Notes: generated by a model from the letters alone, not told the origin. DNA of 64,000 nt from Pseudomonadota bacterium (GCA_021816775.1 JAKAXA010000012.1:1-64000), one strand, 5' to 3'. Counted from the first letter of the stretch, positions 45,038 through 55,086 are shown. Numbers and translations are program-made.

Positions 45038-45070
45038 ACGGCTCGTCGCGGCGAGAGGTACGGCTCGTCG
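45038..45070. repeat. Direct repeat upstream of ilvD
   Basis: ACGGCTCGTCG occurs at 45038-45048 and 45060-45070, 22 bases apart, that is about two helical turns. It lies 60-90 bases before the ilvD start and could be a regulator site; nothing else supports this. Confidence 0.35.
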
Positions 45071-45128
45071 ATTCGGCGTCCCGGCGTATGGATTTTCATC
45101 ATTCTGTCGTCAGACTACGAAACAATAG

Positions 45129-46838
45129 ATGGCTGTGAAGAAGAAAGACAATCTGGACCCGCGCGAGTATTCGCGGCAGGTGGTGGAGGGGACCACGCGG
45201 GCGCCGGCGCGCGCGATGTTGCGCGCCGTGGGCTTTCAGGATGGCGACTTCGCCAAGCCGCAGGTCGGCATCGCCTCGACCTGGGCCAATGTCACGCCCT
45301 GCAACATGCACATCGGCGAGCTGGCGCGCGAGGCGGGCCAGGGGGCTGATGCGGCCGGCGGCAAGAGCGTGCTGTTCAACACCATCACGGTGTCCGACGG
45401 TATCTCGATGGGCTCGGCGGGCATGCGCTACTCGCTGGTCTCGCGCGAAGTGATCGCCGACTCGATCGAAACGGTGGTCGGCGCCGAGGGATTCGACGGT
45501 TTCGTGGCCATCGGCGGGTGCGACAAGAACATGCCCGGCTGCGCCATGGCGATGGCGCGCCTGAACCGGCCCGCGGTGTTCGTCTACGGCGGCACCATCC
45601 GTCCGGGCGAGAAGCGCCGCGACATCGTCACGGTGTTCGAGGCCGTGGGGGCGCGCGCGGCGGGCAAGATCTCCGACGGCGAGCTGCTCGAGGTCGAGCG
45701 CACCGCCATTCCGGGGCCGGGCAGCTGCGGCGGCATGTATACGGCCAACACCATGGCCTCGGCCATCGAGGCGCTCGGGCTCTCGCTCCCGGGCAGCTCG
45801 GCCCAGGAGGCCGTGAGCGCCGAGAAGGCCGCCGACTGCCGGCGCGCCGGCGAGGCGGTGGTGCGGCTGATCCGCGCCGGGCTGCGCCCGCGCGACATCC
45901 TCACGCGCAAATCCTTCGAGAACGCCATTACGGTGGCCATCGCGCTCGGCGGCTCGACCAACGTCGTGCTGCACCTGCTGGCGATCGCGCACGAGGCGCG
46001 GGTACGCCTCGCGCTCGAGGACTTCACGCGCGTCGGCCGGCGCGTGCCGGTCCTGGCGGACCTCAAGCCGAGCGGCCGGTACCTGATGTCGGAGCTGGTG
46101 GCGATCGGCGGCATCCAGCCGCTGATGAAGCGCCTGCTCGAGGGCGGGCTGCTGCACGGAGAGTGCCTGACCGTGACCGGGCGCACCGTGGCGGACAACC
46201 TCGCCGAGGCGCCCGACTATCCGCCCGGGCAGGACATCGTCCGTCCGCTCGCCGACCCGCTGCGCAAGGACAGCCACCTGGTCATCCTGCACGGCAACCT
46301 CGCGCCGGAGGGCGCGGTGGCCAAGATCACGGGCAAGGAGGGCGAGCGCTTCACGGGACCGGCGCGAGTGTTCGACGGGGAGGAGCAGGCGACGCAGGCC
46401 ATTCTGGCCGGCCGCGTGCGCCCCGGCGAGGTGATCGTGATCCGCAACGAAGGGCCCAAAGGCGGGCCCGGCATGCGCGAGATGCTCTCGCCCACCGGTG
46501 CGATCGTGGGTCGCGGCCTCGGCGAGCAGGTCGCCCTGATCACCGACGGGCGCTTCTCCGGCGGCAGTCACGGCTTCGTCGTCGGGCACATCTCGCCCGA
46601 GGCGGCCGTCGGCGGGCCGATCGGCCTGCTGCGCAACGGCGATCGCATCACCATCGATGCGCGCAAGCGCCAGATTCAGGTTGAGCTGTCGGCGGCGCAG
46701 CTGCGCCGCCGGCGCGCTGCATGGAAACCCCGCAAATTGCCGCCGGCCGGCGTGCTGGCCAAGTACGCGCATCTGGTCGGCAGCGCCGCACGCGGCGCGG
46801 TCACAGCCGTGACTCCGCCTCGGCCGAGCTCCCGCTAG
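45129..46838 (+). CDS. ilvD: Dihydroxy-acid dehydratase
   Basis: Iron-sulfur enzyme making the keto acid precursors of valine, isoleucine and leucine (569 residues). [39 protein letters not shown] (cluster Cys residues), [14 protein letters not shown] and [20 protein letters not shown] are the IlvD/Edd family signatures. It is transcribed separately from the ilvC-leu operon. Acetolactate synthase genes are not in the window. Confidence 0.97.
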   Translation: MAVKKKDNLDPREYSRQVVEGTTRAPARAMLRAVGFQDGDFAKPQVGIASTWANVTPCNMHIGELAREAGQGADAAGGKSVLFNTITVSDGISMGSAGMRYSLVSREVIADSIETVVGAEGFDGFVAIGGCDKNMPGCAMAMARLNRPAVFVYGGTIRPGEKRRDIVTVFEAVGARAAGKISDGELLEVERTAIPGPGSCGGMYTANTMASAIEALGLSLPGSSAQEAVSAEKAADCRRAGEAVVRLIRAGLRPRDILTRKSFENAITVAIALGGSTNVVLHLLAIAHEARVRLALEDFTRVGRRVPVLADLKPSGRYLMSELVAIGGIQPLMKRLLEGGLLHGECLTVTGRTVADNLAEAPDYPPGQDIVRPLADPLRKDSHLVILHGNLAPEGAVAKITGKEGERFTGPARVFDGEEQATQAILAGRVRPGEVIVIRNEGPKGGPGMREMLSPTGAIVGRGLGEQVALITDGRFSGGSHGFVVGHISPEAAVGGPIGLLRNGDRITIDARKRQIQVELSAAQLRRRRAAWKPRKLPPAGVLAKYAHLVGSAARGAVTAVTPPRPSSR

Positions 46839-47200
46839 CTGCCCGCCTCCATGCTGACCCGCTCCAGTTCTCGGAAACGTCATGCTGCGCAGTTGTCAGC
46901 GCGAGTGGTAGCGGTTACAGTTGGCGCCCGCATCCTCGGATGCGCATGGCGCGCACGCTTGGCTTTCCGCCCTCGAGTCGCCGTGAAACGGAAGCAGACA
47001 GGGGGATTGAGCCACACGAGCGCGAGCCCGCTAGGGCCATCCGCACGTGTACCAAAGTACGATTTCGGCGGCGCTGCCGCCGGCCAGCACGGGTCCGGAT
47101 TGAGCCGCTTGCGGGCAGGTAGAAAGACCGCTACCTTGCGCCACTCTCGTTTCGTTCCGGTGTTTTCGGATAGGTAACAGCGACGCCTCAGCATTTACAC
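46839..47200. other. Intergenic region before tonB
   Basis: About 360 bases without a supported gene, terminator or clear repeat. It should contain the promoter of the tonB-exb cluster, but no convincing -35/-10 pair was found by eye. Confidence 0.4.
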
Positions 47201-47836
47201 ATGAGCGCTTACGTACACGACACACAGTTCTTTACCCGCCGCACGGCCGTATTCGCAGCCATCATCCTGCTGCACGTGTTCATCTTCTGGGCGCTCGAGG
47301 CAGGGCTCGCGACCCGCATGGTGCAGATGGTCGCCCCGCCCCTGAAGACGACGATCGTGCGTCAGGTCCGCAAGCACCTGCCGCCGCCGCCCCCGCCGCC
47401 GCCGCAGCTGGTGCAGCAGCAGGTGCAGGTGCCCCCGCCGATCATCCAGATCAATGTCCCGCAGGCGGCCCAGAGCCGGGCCATCACCGTGGTCAAGCAC
47501 GTGGTGCGCGCGGCGCCGTCGCCGCCGCCGACGGTGGTGCGCTACTCGCCGCTCAGCCCGGCGGGTGATTTCCCCGCCACGCAGGACTACTACCCGCAGT
47601 CCTCGCAGCGCCTGGGCGAGCAGGGCACGGCGATCGTCGAGGTGTGCGTCGGCCCGGACGGGCGGCTCTCCTCCGAGCCGCGCATCCTGCGCTCTACGGG
47701 CAGCCCGCGCCTGGACCGCGCCGCGCTGCGTTACGCGCGCGCCACCTCCGGGCACTGGATTCCCGAGAAGGCCAACGGCCGCCCGATCAATTACTGCGGC
47801 CATCTGCCGATCAAGTTCCAGCTGAACGACTTCTAA
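47201..47836 (+). CDS. tonB: TonB-type energy transducer
   Basis: A 211-residue periplasm-spanning protein that passes proton-motive energy from ExbB-ExbD to outer-membrane receptors. A single N-terminal membrane helix (AVFAAIILLHVFIFWALEAG) with the conserved His, a Pro-rich rigid region (eight consecutive prolines near residue 62) and a C-terminal TonB domain (SQRLGEQGTAIVEVCVGPDG, then SPRLDRAALRYA) are clear. It is followed by exbB, exbD and exbD. Confidence 0.93.
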   Translation: MSAYVHDTQFFTRRTAVFAAIILLHVFIFWALEAGLATRMVQMVAPPLKTTIVRQVRKHLPPPPPPPPQLVQQQVQVPPPIIQINVPQAAQSRAITVVKHVVRAAPSPPPTVVRYSPLSPAGDFPATQDYYPQSSQRLGEQGTAIVEVCVGPDGRLSSEPRILRSTGSPRLDRAALRYARATSGHWIPEKANGRPINYCGHLPIKFQLNDF

Positions 47837-47903
47837 TGCACCCGTCCCTTGAAACTCCGACCCCCGCCATCCAACGCGGCTTATTTGCGATCTGAGGAAA
47901 TCT

Positions 47904-48647
47904 ATGGCTATCCAAGCTACCACATCCGTCAACAATCCGTACGGCATCACCGGCGTGTGGAACAACGGCAGTATCATCGACAAGTCCGTGATGCTTCTGC
48001 TCCTTGTGATGTCGCTGGCGACTTGGTACATCATCTTTACCAAGCTCTGGGACCAGCATCGACTGAAGAAGGCCGCGCGCGCGACGGAGAAGGTCTTCTG
48101 GTCCGCGCCCTCGATCAAGGAAGGCGTGGAGAAGCTGAAGAAGGACAATGAGTTCCGCGTCATCGCGGAGGACGGCCTGCGCGCCATGACGCACCACGAC
48201 GGGCGCCTCACGGACCGCATCGACCTGCACGAGTGGATCACGATGTCGCTGACGCGCTCGGTCGAGCAAGTCGGCAACAACATGACCCGCGGCCTTGGGG
48301 TGCTCGCAACGGTCGGCTCCTCGGCCCCGTTCGTCGGCCTGTTCGGCACGGTGTGGGGCGTGATGAACGCGCTGATCAACATCGGTCTGGCCGGCCAGGC
48401 GAGCATCGGCAAGGTCGCAGGCCCGGTCGGCTCGGCGCTGATCATGACCGCGCTCGGCCTCGCGGCGGCGGTGCCCGCAGTGTGGGGCTACAACTGGCTG
48501 CTCGGGCGCAACAAGATGCTGCAGGATGCGCTGCGCAACTTCGCGAGCGATCTGCACGCTTACCTCGTGAGCGGCGCGCGCATGCCGAGCTCCGAGGGCG
48601 GCGGTGCCAAGCCGGTGGCGGCGCCCGCGGCTGCGGTCCGCAAGTAA
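47904..48647 (+). CDS. exbB: ExbB/TolQ/MotA family proton channel protein
   Basis: A 247-residue inner-membrane protein forming the TonB motor stator. Three membrane helices are visible (MLLLLVMSLATWYIIFTKLW; VGLFGTVWGVMNALINIGLA; GPVGSALIMTALGLAAAVPA), with the cytoplasmic loop between the first two. The conserved ATVGSSAPFVGLFGTVWGVM block is the family signature. GAGG lies ahead of ATG 47904. Confidence 0.95.
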   Translation: MAIQATTSVNNPYGITGVWNNGSIIDKSVMLLLLVMSLATWYIIFTKLWDQHRLKKAARATEKVFWSAPSIKEGVEKLKKDNEFRVIAEDGLRAMTHHDGRLTDRIDLHEWITMSLTRSVEQVGNNMTRGLGVLATVGSSAPFVGLFGTVWGVMNALINIGLAGQASIGKVAGPVGSALIMTALGLAAAVPAVWGYNWLLGRNKMLQDALRNFASDLHAYLVSGARMPSSEGGGAKPVAAPAAAVRK

Positions 48648-48766
48648 GGCCACGTTGATATTGATGAACGACGTCGGATGCGCGAGACGTGCCCCGCGGC
48701 CGCGGGGCACGCTCTCGAAGCCGCGCGGGCAGCGCGGCGCGCGCGGCGCGTGAGGAGCTGTCGAAA

Positions 48767-49207
48767 ATGTCGATGAATGTCGGGGGCGACCCTGGAGAAG
48801 AACCGGGCGTGATGGCCACCATCAACACGACGCCGCTCGTCGACGTCATGCTGGTGCTGCTCATCATCTTCCTCATCACGATTCCCGTGATCACGAAGAC
48901 CGTTAAAGTGAACCTGCCGAAGGCGAACAACATCCCCACGCACACCAAGCCGCAGGACATCACGATTGCCGTGACCAAGAACGGCTCGATCTTCTGGAAT
49001 GACCAACTCGTGCCCAACAGCACGGTGCTGCTGCAGAAGGTGGAGCGGGTGGCCATCGAGGTGCCGCAGCCGTCGGTGCATATCCGCGGCGACCGCGATG
49101 CGGATTACAAGTCGATCGGACACGTTCTGTACGAGCTGCAGCGCGGCGGCATGGTGAAGGTGGACTTCATCACCGAGCCGCACAGCAACGCGCTCGCGGC
49201 GCCGTGA
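48767..49207 (+). CDS. exbD: ExbD/TolR family protein (first copy)
   Basis: A 146-residue stator partner of ExbB. The single membrane helix carries the proton-channel Asp: NTTPLVDVMLVLLIIFLITI (Asp near residue 27). The periplasmic domain follows (KVNLPKANNIPTHTKPQDIT, then VHIRGDRDADYKSIGHVLYE). ATG 48767 has GAGGAG upstream. Confidence 0.95.
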   Translation: MSMNVGGDPGEEPGVMATINTTPLVDVMLVLLIIFLITIPVITKTVKVNLPKANNIPTHTKPQDITIAVTKNGSIFWNDQLVPNSTVLLQKVERVAIEVPQPSVHIRGDRDADYKSIGHVLYELQRGGMVKVDFITEPHSNALAAP

Positions 49208-49252
49208 GCAACCAGAGTCGGGACCGCAGGGCGCCCGAGGAGATCTGAAGTT

Positions 49253-49672
49253 ATGGCTATGTCGACGGGATCCAAGTCCGGCGAGCCGATGGTCGATATC
49301 AACACCACGCCGTTGATCGACGTGCTGCTCGTGCTGCTGGTGACCCTGATCATTACGCTGCCGGTGATGACCCACTCGGTGAAGATGGATCTGCCGCAGA
49401 ACCAGCATCAACCGCCGCCGAAGCCCCCCGAGGTCATCAACCTGGGCATCGACTTCGACGGCACCATCACCTGGAACGGCACGGTGGTGCCGAACATGCA
49501 GGTGCTCGACGGGTATTTCCAGAGCGAGTCGGTCAAGGACCCGCAGCCGGAGATCCACCTCAATCCCGATGGCATGGCGAAGTACGGCATCGTGGCGAGA
49601 GTGCTGGCGGATGCGCAGCGCAACCGCATGACCAAGATCGGCTTCGTCAACACCTCAGAGTTCGCTCAATAG
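49253..49672 (+). CDS. exbD2: ExbD/TolR family protein (second copy)
   Basis: A 139-residue second ExbD with the same plan: INTTPLIDVLLVLLVTLIIT holds the channel Asp, and the periplasmic part contains LPQNQHQPPPKPPEVINLGI, longer in Pro than the first copy. A tonB-exbB-exbD1-exbD2 arrangement is known in Xanthomonas, where ExbD2 has a specialised role. It ends next to the TPR protein gene. Confidence 0.94.
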   Translation: MAMSTGSKSGEPMVDINTTPLIDVLLVLLVTLIITLPVMTHSVKMDLPQNQHQPPPKPPEVINLGIDFDGTITWNGTVVPNMQVLDGYFQSESVKDPQPEIHLNPDGMAKYGIVARVLADAQRNRMTKIGFVNTSEFAQ

Positions 49673-49704
49673 TGTCAGTCATTTCATCCATGCGAGAGAG
49701 TTTC

Positions 49705-50961
49705 ATGAAGGTTAAGGGCATAATGGCGGCAGCGGCGCTCGGCGCCTTGCTGGTGTGCGGAGCGAGCGTCCTCGGCGTGACGCCGGCGCACGCCGCGGCC
49801 AAGCCGTCGGAGAAGATGAGCCGTCCGGTGGCGCTGAAGCTGCAGGCGGCGCAGAAGGCGATTCAGAAGGGCGATTACGCGACCGGTCTCAGCGACCTGA
49901 AGCAGGTTGAGGGCATGAAGGGGCTGCACTCGAGCCCGTATGCGGAGCACATCCTCAATCAGCTGTATGTGTTCGCGTACGAGAAGACCAACGCCTACGC
50001 CAAGCTCGCCCCGAGGCTCGAGGCGCTGCTCGGCGATGCCTGGTCGACGCCGCAGCAGACCCGCCAGTTCACCGTGGCGCTGGCACAGATCTACTACCAG
50101 CTGCACAACTATCCCAAGGCGATCGAGTACGGCAACGAGGCGCTGCAGAAAGGCTATGCCACCGACGGACAGATGGCGACGCTGGTCGGCCAGGCCTACT
50201 ACCTGCAGGGCAACTGGAGGCAGACCATCGCCTTCGAGCAGGGCCTGATCAACGCGGCAATCAAGTCCGGCCAGAAGCCGACGAAGCAGTCGCTGCAGCT
50301 GGTGCAGAGCTCGTGCATGAAGCTGCACGATCAGACCTGCCTGCTGAATTCGCTCGAGCAGCTGGTGGTGTATTACCCGCAGCGCTCGTACTGGCAGTAC
50401 CTGCTGTTCAGGACCTTCAAGAGCATCAAGAGCGACGCGAACCTGCTCGAGGCCTATCGGCTCGCCTTCGCGGTCGGGGTCATGGAGCAGCCGCATGAGT
50501 TCACCGACTACGCGGAGCTCGCCATCGAGGCCGGCTCCCCGGGCGAGGCCGAGTCGGTGCTCAGCTCCGCGCTGAAGAACAATGTATTCACCGACGCGCA
50601 CGCGAAGGCCAAGGCCGAGCGCATCCTGAAGGATGCGAAGATGCGGGCGGCGAAGGACCAGCAGGACCTCGCCCACACCGCGCAGCTCGCCGCCAAGCAG
50701 CCGACCGGCAATTCGGACATCCGCGTCGGGCTCGCGTACTACGGCTACAAGCAATACGCGAAGGCCATTGAACTGTTCAACTCGGGCATCGCCAAGGGCG
50801 GGCTCAGCAACACCGCCGAGGCGCATCTGCTGCTCGGCATCGCTCAGCTGAAGGCGGGCAACAAGGCTGCGGCCCTGACCGCCTTCAACAGCGTCAAGGG
50901 TGATCCGACCCTGCAGCGCCTGGCTGCGCTGTGGACGCTCAAGGCGAGGTCGGTGGGCTGA
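49705..50961 (+). CDS. Exported tetratricopeptide-repeat protein
   Basis: A 418-residue periplasmic helical-repeat protein. Signal peptide KVKGIMAAAALGALLVCGAS, cut after AHAAA. TPR-like helices recur, for example AAQKAIQKGDYATGLSDLKQ, ALAQIYYQLHNYPKAIEYGN and AYYGYKQYAKAIELFNSGIA near the C-terminus. ATG 49705 with GAGAG upstream is preferred to GTG 49672. Its position straight after exbD2, in the same direction, suggests it is a TonB-motor-associated scaffold; the role is unproven. Confidence 0.85.
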   Translation: MKVKGIMAAAALGALLVCGASVLGVTPAHAAAKPSEKMSRPVALKLQAAQKAIQKGDYATGLSDLKQVEGMKGLHSSPYAEHILNQLYVFAYEKTNAYAKLAPRLEALLGDAWSTPQQTRQFTVALAQIYYQLHNYPKAIEYGNEALQKGYATDGQMATLVGQAYYLQGNWRQTIAFEQGLINAAIKSGQKPTKQSLQLVQSSCMKLHDQTCLLNSLEQLVVYYPQRSYWQYLLFRTFKSIKSDANLLEAYRLAFAVGVMEQPHEFTDYAELAIEAGSPGEAESVLSSALKNNVFTDAHAKAKAERILKDAKMRAAKDQQDLAHTAQLAAKQPTGNSDIRVGLAYYGYKQYAKAIELFNSGIAKGGLSNTAEAHLLLGIAQLKAGNKAAALTAFNSVKGDPTLQRLAALWTLKARSVG

Positions 50962-51006
50962 GCCCACGGACCCGCCCGATCTGAGGCACTCAGGAGGAAA
51001 CCGCAT

Positions 51007-51489
51007 ATGGCCATCAAAGCCGGAGAGCGCATGCCCGCGGGCGTGCTGAAGACGATGAGCGCGGAGGGCCCGAAGGACGTCGGCACCGAGGAGCTCTTCA
51101 AGGGCAAGAAGGTGGTGCTGTTCTCGGTGCCCGGGGCGTTCACGCCCACGTGTGATGCGAAGCACCTGCCGGGCTTCGTGCAGCTGGCCGAGCAGATCCG
51201 CGCCAAGGGCGTGGACCTGATCGCCTGCATGGCCGTCAACGATGTGTTCGTCATGAACGCCTGGGGCAAGGCTTCGGGCGTGGGCGACAAGGTGATGATG
51301 CTGGCCGACGGCAATGGGGAGTACACCAAGGCGCTCGGCCTCGAGCTCGACGCGCGGGGATTCGGGTTGGGTCTGCGCGGACAGCGCTTCGCGCTGGTGA
51401 TCGATAACGGCGTGGTCAAGCACGCCAACGTCGAGGCGCCGGGACAGTTCAAGGTCTCCGCCGCCGAGAGCGTGCTCGCGCAGCTCTGA
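51007..51489 (+). CDS. Peroxiredoxin, Prx5 (AhpC/TSA) family
   Basis: A 160-residue thiol peroxidase reducing hydrogen peroxide or organic peroxides. The peroxidatic Cys is in VPGAFTPTCDAKHLPGF (near residue 49), with the Thr and Arg pocket typical of Prx5. AVNDVFVMNAWGKA and GLGLRGQRFALVIDNGVVKH follow. No obvious resolving Cys other than IACMAVND. AGGAGG precedes the ATG. Confidence 0.96.
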   Translation: MAIKAGERMPAGVLKTMSAEGPKDVGTEELFKGKKVVLFSVPGAFTPTCDAKHLPGFVQLAEQIRAKGVDLIACMAVNDVFVMNAWGKASGVGDKVMMLADGNGEYTKALGLELDARGFGLGLRGQRFALVIDNGVVKHANVEAPGQFKVSAAESVLAQL

Positions 51490-51526
51490 GCCGCCGGTCG
51501 GGGCGCCCGAGGTCCCATCGATGCAC

Positions 51527-51557
51527 AAGGGGGTTCGCCTGCGGCGAACCCCCTTTT
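51527..51557. terminator. Bidirectional intrinsic terminator
   Basis: AAGGGGGTTCGCC, a short loop TGC and GGCGAACCCCCTT form a near-perfect 13-bp stem followed by T-run on the plus strand and, read in reverse, AA on the other side. It separates the peroxiredoxin and the convergent etfA. Confidence 0.9.
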
Positions 51558-51583
51558 TGCTGAGCGGCGCGAGCCTGCGGCGC

Positions 51584-52525
51584 TCAGCCGATGAGCTGCT
51601 CGAGCTGTGGCACGATCTCGAACAGATCCCCCACGAGACCGATATCGGCCACCTCGAAGATCGGGGCTTCCGGGTCCTTGTTGATCGCCACGATGGTGCG
51701 GGCGTCCTTGATGCCTGTGAGGTGCTGGATGGCCCCCGAGATCCCGATGGCGATGTACAGCTCCGGCGCAATGATCTTGCCGGTCTGCCCGACCTGCAGC
51801 TCGTTCGGCGCGTAGCCGGCATCGACAGCGGCGCGCGAGGCGCCGACGGCGGCCCGGAGCTTATCGGCGAGCCGGTAGAGCATCTGGAACGACTCGGCGC
51901 TGCCGAGGGCGCGCCCGCCGGAGATCACTTTGCCGGCGGTCTGCAGGTCGGGCCGGTCGCTGTGGGCGGCCGATACCGACACGAAGCGGGTGTGCGCGGG
52001 CGGCGCGACGGGACTCGCCGCCTCGATGGGCGCCTGGGCGCCCGTGCCTGCGGCCTGGAACGAGGCGGTGCGCACCGTGGCAACCACCTTGGCCCCGCCC
52101 AGCACTTCGACCGTGATGATGGCGTTGCCGGCGTAGACCGGGCGACGAAAGCGCGTAGCGCTCTCCACGGCCATGATGTCGCTCACCTGCACTGTGTCGA
52201 GCAGCGCGGCGATGCGCGGCATCAGATCCTTGCCGAAGGTGCTCGAGGGGCCGAGCACATGGCTGTAGGGGCCGGCGAGGGCGGCGATCTGCGGGGCGAT
52301 CGCCGCGGCGAGCGGGTGCTCATGCATGGGATGCTCGACGGTCACCACGCGGTGCACGCCTGAGACGGCGGCGGCTTGGGCGGCAACGGCCGCGGCATTG
52401 GCCGCGCAGACCACAACGGTGATGTGGGCATCGGGGATGGTGGTGGCGCACGCGACGCACTTGGCGGTCGCGACGTTGAGCGTTCGGCCGTCGTGTTCGG
52501 CGACGATCAGGATGTGATGGCTCAT
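51584..52525 (-). CDS. etfA: Electron transfer flavoprotein subunit alpha
   Basis: FAD-binding subunit of the electron carrier between acyl-CoA dehydrogenases and the respiratory chain (313 residues). The N-terminal domain starts [20 protein letters not shown]. The C-terminal FAD domain includes [40 protein letters not shown] and [20 protein letters not shown], the ETF-alpha signature. It follows etfB after two bases. Confidence 0.97.
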   Translation of the reverse strand: MSHHILIVAEHDGRTLNVATAKCVACATTIPDAHITVVVCAANAAAVAAQAAAVSGVHRVVTVEHPMHEHPLAAAIAPQIAALAGPYSHVLGPSSTFGKDLMPRIAALLDTVQVSDIMAVESATRFRRPVYAGNAIITVEVLGGAKVVATVRTASFQAAGTGAQAPIEAASPVAPPAHTRFVSVSAAHSDRPDLQTAGKVISGGRALGSAESFQMLYRLADKLRAAVGASRAAVDAGYAPNELQVGQTGKIIAPELYIAIGISGAIQHLTGIKDARTIVAINKDPEAPIFEVADIGLVGDLFEIVPQLEQLIG

Positions 52526-52527
52526 GG

Positions 52528-53277
52528 TCACAGCAATCCTTTCTGCTTCAGCGCGGCGACGAGCTCGGCGGCGTCTTTGACGCGCACGCCCTTCTGACGT
52601 TGCGCGGGCGGCGCGTAGCGCAGCGTCTTCAGCTGCGCGCGCGGCGTGACGCCGAGCGTCTCGAGGGTGAGGGTCTCGAGCGGCTTCTTCTTCGCCTTCA
52701 TGATGTCCGGCAACTTCACGTAGCGCGGCTCGTTCAGGCGCAGATCCACGGTCACGACGGCCGGCAGGTCGACCTCGATGGTCTCGAGTCCCGCATCGAT
52801 CTCGCGGGTTACCCGCGCCTTGCCTTGCGAGAGCTCGACCTTCGAGGCGAAGGTGGCCTGCGGGCGCTCCCACAGCGCCGCGAGCATCTGGCCGGTCTGG
52901 CCGTTGTCATCGTCGATGGCCTGCTTGCCGAGCAGCACCAGAAAGGGCTGCTCGCGCTCGGTGAGCGCGCGCAGGACGCGGGCGGTGGCAAGCGGCTCGA
53001 GGGGCGTGTCGGTCTGCACGTGCAGCGCCCGGTCGGCGCCCATCGCAAGGCAGGTGCGCAGCTGCGGCTGGCAGTCCGCCGGTCCCACCGTGGCCACGAT
53101 CACCTCCTCGGCCGCGCCGCGCTCCTTGATGCGCAGCGCCTCCTCGAGCGCGATCTCATCGAAGGGATTGACGCTCATCTTGACGCCCTCGGTGACAACC
53201 CCGGATCCGTCGGGCTTGACGCGAATGCGCACGTTGTAGTCCACGACGCGCTTGATGCCGACCAATATGCGTTTCAT
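52528..53277 (-). CDS. etfB: Electron transfer flavoprotein subunit beta
   Basis: AMP-binding partner of EtfA (249 residues). RILVGIKRVVDYNVRIRVKP opens the protein; VNPFDEIALEEALRIKERGA and the ETF-beta signature near VTREIDAGLETIEVDLPAVV with LRLNEPRYVKLPDIMKAKKK are present. No ETF-quinone oxidoreductase gene is adjacent. Confidence 0.97.
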   Translation of the reverse strand: MKRILVGIKRVVDYNVRIRVKPDGSGVVTEGVKMSVNPFDEIALEEALRIKERGAAEEVIVATVGPADCQPQLRTCLAMGADRALHVQTDTPLEPLATARVLRALTEREQPFLVLLGKQAIDDDNGQTGQMLAALWERPQATFASKVELSQGKARVTREIDAGLETIEVDLPAVVTVDLRLNEPRYVKLPDIMKAKKKPLETLTLETLGVTPRAQLKTLRYAPPAQRQKGVRVKDAAELVAALKQKGLL

Positions 53278-53339
53278 TGCACCGCCACAGGCTCGAGAGA
53301 CTGCGGGAAATATAGCAGAGGTTCGCGCTAAACTGAGTC

Positions 53340-54269
53340 ATGCTCGGCTACGCACTACGCCGCATTGCGGGGATCGTTCCGGTCCTGCTGATCCTGCTCA
53401 CCGTTTCGTTTTTTGTCATACGCTTGGCGCCCGGCGGGCCGTTCGCGGCCGGCAGGGCGCTCTCGGGGCGCGCGCGCGCGGAGCTCGAGCGAGTCTACGG
53501 GCTCGATCGGCCGCTCGCCGTGCAGTACGGGCATTATCTGCTCGCGCTCGCGCACGGGGATCTCGGTCCCTCCTACAGCATGCGGGACGACACGGTCGCC
53601 GGGCTCATCGCCGCGGGCCTGCCCGTGAGCGCCACGCTCGGGGCGGCGGCGCTCGTGCTGGCCGTGCTCAGCGGCGTGCCGCTTGGCGTGCGCGCCGCCT
53701 TGCGCCGCGGCGGCGCGCTCGATCGGTTCCTCGCGGCGTTCGCGGCGCTGACGCTCGCGTTGCCGAGTTTCGTCACCGGTCCGCTGCTGGCGCTCGTGTT
53801 CGGGCTGTGGCTGCGCTGGCTGCCGGTGGCCGGCTGGCAACCCGACACGCCCCGCGATCTGATCCTGCCGGCCGTGACGCTGGCGCTGCCCCTCTCGGCG
53901 TCCATCGCGCGGCTGATGCGCGCGAGCCTGCTCGAGGTGCTGAATGCAAGCTACATCCGCACCGCGCGCGCGCGCGGCCTCGGGCGCGCGCGCGTGCTGT
54001 GGCATCACGCGCTGCGCCCGGCGCTGGTGCCGGTGGTGAGTTATCTCGGGCCGGCGGCAACCTACCTGGTCACCGGATCGCTCGTCGTCGAGACGGTGTT
54101 CCAGCTGCCGGGCACCGGGCGCTATCTGGTCGAGGGCGCGATCGACCGCGACTACACCCTGGTGATGGGCATGGTGCTGGTGTACGGGACGCTGACGCTG
54201 CTGGCGAATCTCGCCGCGGATCTGCTGCATGCCTGGCTCGACCCGCGCGTCCGCCATGAGCCGCTCTGA
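53340..54269 (+). CDS. Peptide-type ABC transporter permease (OppB/DppB family)
   Basis: A 309-residue inner-membrane permease. MLGYALRRIAGIVPVLLILL is the usual N-terminal helix, followed by RLAPGGPF; the EAA cytoplasmic loop reads YIRTARARGLGRARVLWHHA. LVVETVFQLPGTGRYLVEGA near the end is family-typical. It overlaps the next permease gene by 14 bases. No substrate-binding protein is encoded nearby, so the substrate is open. Confidence 0.94.
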   Translation: MLGYALRRIAGIVPVLLILLTVSFFVIRLAPGGPFAAGRALSGRARAELERVYGLDRPLAVQYGHYLLALAHGDLGPSYSMRDDTVAGLIAAGLPVSATLGAAALVLAVLSGVPLGVRAALRRGGALDRFLAAFAALTLALPSFVTGPLLALVFGLWLRWLPVAGWQPDTPRDLILPAVTLALPLSASIARLMRASLLEVLNASYIRTARARGLGRARVLWHHALRPALVPVVSYLGPAATYLVTGSLVVETVFQLPGTGRYLVEGAIDRDYTLVMGMVLVYGTLTLLANLAADLLHAWLDPRVRHEPL

Positions 54270-55086
54270 GCGGCGAGGCCGGCGTGCGCTGTGGGCCGCC
54301 GCGGCGGTGATCGCCGCGCTGGTGCTGCTGGCGCTCCTCGGCCCCGAGGCGAGTCCGTACTCCTACAGCGCGCTCGACTGGCGTCACCTGTCGATCCCGC
54401 CGGGCCTGACCGCGGCGCACTGGCTCGGCACCGACTCGCTCGGGCGCGACCTGTACGTGCGCACGCTCTACGGGCTGCGCGTCTCACTCACGATCGGCGT
54501 GCTCTCGAGCGCGGTGAGCCTGCTCATCGGCATCGCCTGGGGGGCGGTCGCAGGTTGGGTCGGCGGGCGGCTCGATGCCTGGATGATGCGCATGGTCGAT
54601 GTGTTGTACTCGCTGCCGTACCTGTTCATCGTGCTCGTGCTCGCGGCGCTGTTCGGTCGCGGCAACGTCACGGTGCTGCTGCTGGCCATCGGCGCGGTCG
54701 GCTGGCTCACGCTCGCGCGCGTGGTGCGCGCGCAGACGCTCTCGCTGAAGCGGCGCGAGTTCATCGAGGCGGCGCGCGCCACCGGGCTCAGCGCCCCGCA
54801 GGTGGTGTGGCGCCACGTCCTGCCGAATCTCGCCGGCACCGTCGTGGTGTATGCAACGCTGCTGGTGCCGCAGATGATCATCTACGAGAGCTTCCTCAGC
54901 TTCCTCGGCCTCGGCGTCGAGCCGCCGCGCGCCAGTCTCGGCAGTCTGATCAACTCCGGCGCGCGTCAGATGCTCACCGCCCCCTGGCTGCTGCTCGTGC
55001 CGGCGGCGGTGCTGATCGTGCTGCTGCTCAGCTTCAACCTCCTCGGCGACGGGTTGCGCGATGTCCTCGATCCGACCGGACGGTGA
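54256..55086 (+). CDS. Peptide-type ABC transporter permease (OppC/DppC family)
   Basis: A 276-residue second permease. LGTDSLGRDLYVRTLYGLRV is the OppC signature; the EAA loop is EFIEAARATGLSAPQVVWRH. FLSFLGLGVEPPRASLGSLI and the C-terminal NLLGDGLRDVLDPTGR are characteristic. ATG 54256 lies inside the preceding gene. Its end overlaps the ATPase gene by 26 bases. Confidence 0.94.
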   Translation: MSRSERRGRRALWAAAAVIAALVLLALLGPEASPYSYSALDWRHLSIPPGLTAAHWLGTDSLGRDLYVRTLYGLRVSLTIGVLSSAVSLLIGIAWGAVAGWVGGRLDAWMMRMVDVLYSLPYLFIVLVLAALFGRGNVTVLLLAIGAVGWLTLARVVRAQTLSLKRREFIEAARATGLSAPQVVWRHVLPNLAGTVVVYATLLVPQMIIYESFLSFLGLGVEPPRASLGSLINSGARQMLTAPWLLLVPAAVLIVLLLSFNLLGDGLRDVLDPTGR

